Below, piece by piece: positions 5,932 to 6,724 of a stretch of 6,724 nt of DNA. Location: positions 1 through 6,724 of the forward strand of contig JAIPDA010000134.1 in the NCBI GenBank assembly GCA_021737905.1, written 5' to 3'. The notes below the pieces were generated by a model. It ran no database searches. It was given only the letters and a program-made list of their open reading frames with translations, and was not told the DNA's origin. The DNA comes from Rhodoferax sp. (GTDB taxonomy: Bacteria; Pseudomonadota; Gammaproteobacteria; Burkholderiales; Burkholderiaceae_C). Every line of letters begins with the position of its first letter. Position 1 is the first letter of the stretch. The position numbers were made by a program, and so were the translations under genes.

Positions 5932-6669
5932 ATGAACGTCAACGCCAGCACCGCAGCGCCTGCCAAGCCATTGGCGCTGGTCATAGGCGCCGGCGGCGGC
6001 TTGGGTGCTGCGCTGGTGCAAGCCTTGTCCATACCCGGAGAGCACGGCATCGACCGCGTGCTGGCGCTGGGCCGCAGCACGCAACCGGCCATCGATTACA
6101 GCGACGAAGCCAGCCTTGAAAACGCCGCAGCCTGGGTGGCGGCGCAGTGCGATGCAGAGGGCGCCGAGCTGCGCCTCTTGATCGTGGCCAGCGGTTTTTT
6201 GCACGGCGCAGCGGGTCAGCCCGAGCGCAGTTGGGCGCAGCTGGACGCTGAGTACCTGAGCGAGGTGTTTCGCATCAATGCCATCGGCCCGGCGCTGGTG
6301 ATGAAGCATTTTTTACCGCTCCTGCCGCGGCAGGGTCGCTGCGTGGCCGGCTTTGTGTCGGCCAAGGTCGGCAGCATCGGCGACAACGCGCTGGGTGGCT
6401 GGTACGGTTACCGCGCGGCCAAGGCAGCGCTCAATCAGCTGGTCAAGACAGCGGCTATCGAGCTCAAGCGTCGCAACCCCCAGGCGCTGTGCGTGGCACT
6501 GCACCCGGGCACGGTGGACACTGCGCTGTCCAAGCCTTTTGCCAAAGCCGGACTCAAATTACGCCCGCCGGAAGTGGCCGCCAAGGAATTGCTGGCGGTG
6601 CTGGCAGGGCTTGAGCCGCAACAATCCGGTACTTTGGTGGACTATCAGGGCAATACCTTGCCCTGGTAG
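5932..6669 (+). CDS. Short-chain dehydrogenase/reductase, CsgA (C-factor)-like
   Basis: This 245-residue protein is a single-domain classical-type SDR using NAD(P)H; the substrate is unknown. The cofactor-binding motif GAGGGLG is at residues 19-25. VASG (85-88) stands where most relatives have NNAG. Asn116 (INAIGP) is the conserved structural Asn. The active site carries Tyr160 and Lys164 in YGYRAAK (158-164), preceded by VSAKVGSIGDN (142-152). Ser143 or Ser148 would be the catalytic serine; I cannot say which. HPGTVDT (191-197) is the usual segment after the active site. The pattern GSIGDN...GGWYGYRAAKAALN resembles CsgA-like oxidoreductases, known in myxobacteria for cell signalling but widespread elsewhere with unclear roles. 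The ATG at 5932 lies 7 nt after the dbpA stop and just before the Rossmann fold. A longer open frame begins upstream, but it overlaps the DbpA RNA-binding domain. No good Shine-Dalgarno is seen, so translation is probably coupled to dbpA. Confidence 0.88.
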   Translation: MNVNASTAAPAKPLALVIGAGGGLGAALVQALSIPGEHGIDRVLALGRSTQPAIDYSDEASLENAAAWVAAQCDAEGAELRLLIVASGFLHGAAGQPERSWAQLDAEYLSEVFRINAIGPALVMKHFLPLLPRQGRCVAGFVSAKVGSIGDNALGGWYGYRAAKAALNQLVKTAAIELKRRNPQALCVALHPGTVDTALSKPFAKAGLKLRPPEVAAKELLAVLAGLEPQQSGTLVDYQGNTLPW

Positions 6670-6681
6670 GGTTCTGCGCGG

Positions 6682-6724
6682 TCAGCGCGCGTCGACCAGT
6701 GCCTTGATGTTGAGTGAGTGACCC
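6682..6724 (-). CDS. Possible C-terminal end of a convergent gene (cut by window edge)
   Basis: Read on the - strand, the last 43 nt contain 13 open codons before a TGA at 6682-6684, encoding GHSLNIKALVDAR. The codons are typical of this genome (AAC ATC AAG, CTG GTC GAC, GCG CGC). The position, 12 nt after the end of the SDR gene and convergent with it, suits the tail of a real gene. Thirteen residues are too few to name a family. Confidence 0.35.
   Translation of the reverse strand, partial: GHSLNIKALVDAR

Noticed and set aside
5085..6092. Open frame of 335 codons on the - strand opposite dbpA and the SDR start
   Set aside because: It spans two genes on the other strand and its product has no domain pattern, so it is a composition artefact.

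Overview
The window looks like chromosomal DNA of a GC-rich betaproteobacterium, most likely a Comamonadaceae member (Rhodoferax/Polaromonas-like). I judge this from the GC-rich third positions, the protein styles (TcuB, Amn, DbpA) and the dispersed intergenic repeats with GTCATTCC / GGATCCATCC-type ends. The taxonomy is inference; no rRNA or other marker gene is present.

Layout, left to right. (1) Positions 2-502, + strand: the C-terminal 166 residues of a TcuB/CitB-type membrane electron-transfer protein for tricarballylate or citrate use. (2) Positions 503-654: a convergent intergenic gap made almost entirely of short dispersed repeats. (3) Positions 655-3547, - strand: a two-gene block, gor (glutathione reductase) then amn (AMP nucleosidase), 16 nt apart and probably co-transcribed. 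(4) Positions 3671-4371, - strand: a complete type II toxin-antitoxin pair, vapB then vapC, 8 nt apart, with a strong ribosome binding site and a palindromic candidate operator/promoter upstream. (5) Positions 4372-4520: a divergent intergenic region holding the vapBC control region and a second, inverted copy of the repeat found at 513-565. (6) Positions 4521-6669, + strand: dbpA (DEAD-box RNA helicase for 23S rRNA/50S maturation) followed after 7 nt by a short-chain dehydrogenase/reductase of the CsgA-like type. (7) Positions 6682-6724: probably the last 13 codons of a convergent - strand gene cut by the window edge.

How they fit together: most genes are housekeeping genes (redox balance, adenylate turnover, ribosome assembly) with no common pathway. 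The accessory parts are the VapBC module and the repeats. The two inverted copies of one repeat bracket the amn-gor-vapBC block, about 3.9 kb. I found no CRISPR array, transposase, prophage gene, tRNA or rRNA, and nothing that amounts to a new multi-gene system. The points most worth checking are the repeat family and the dbpA leader.
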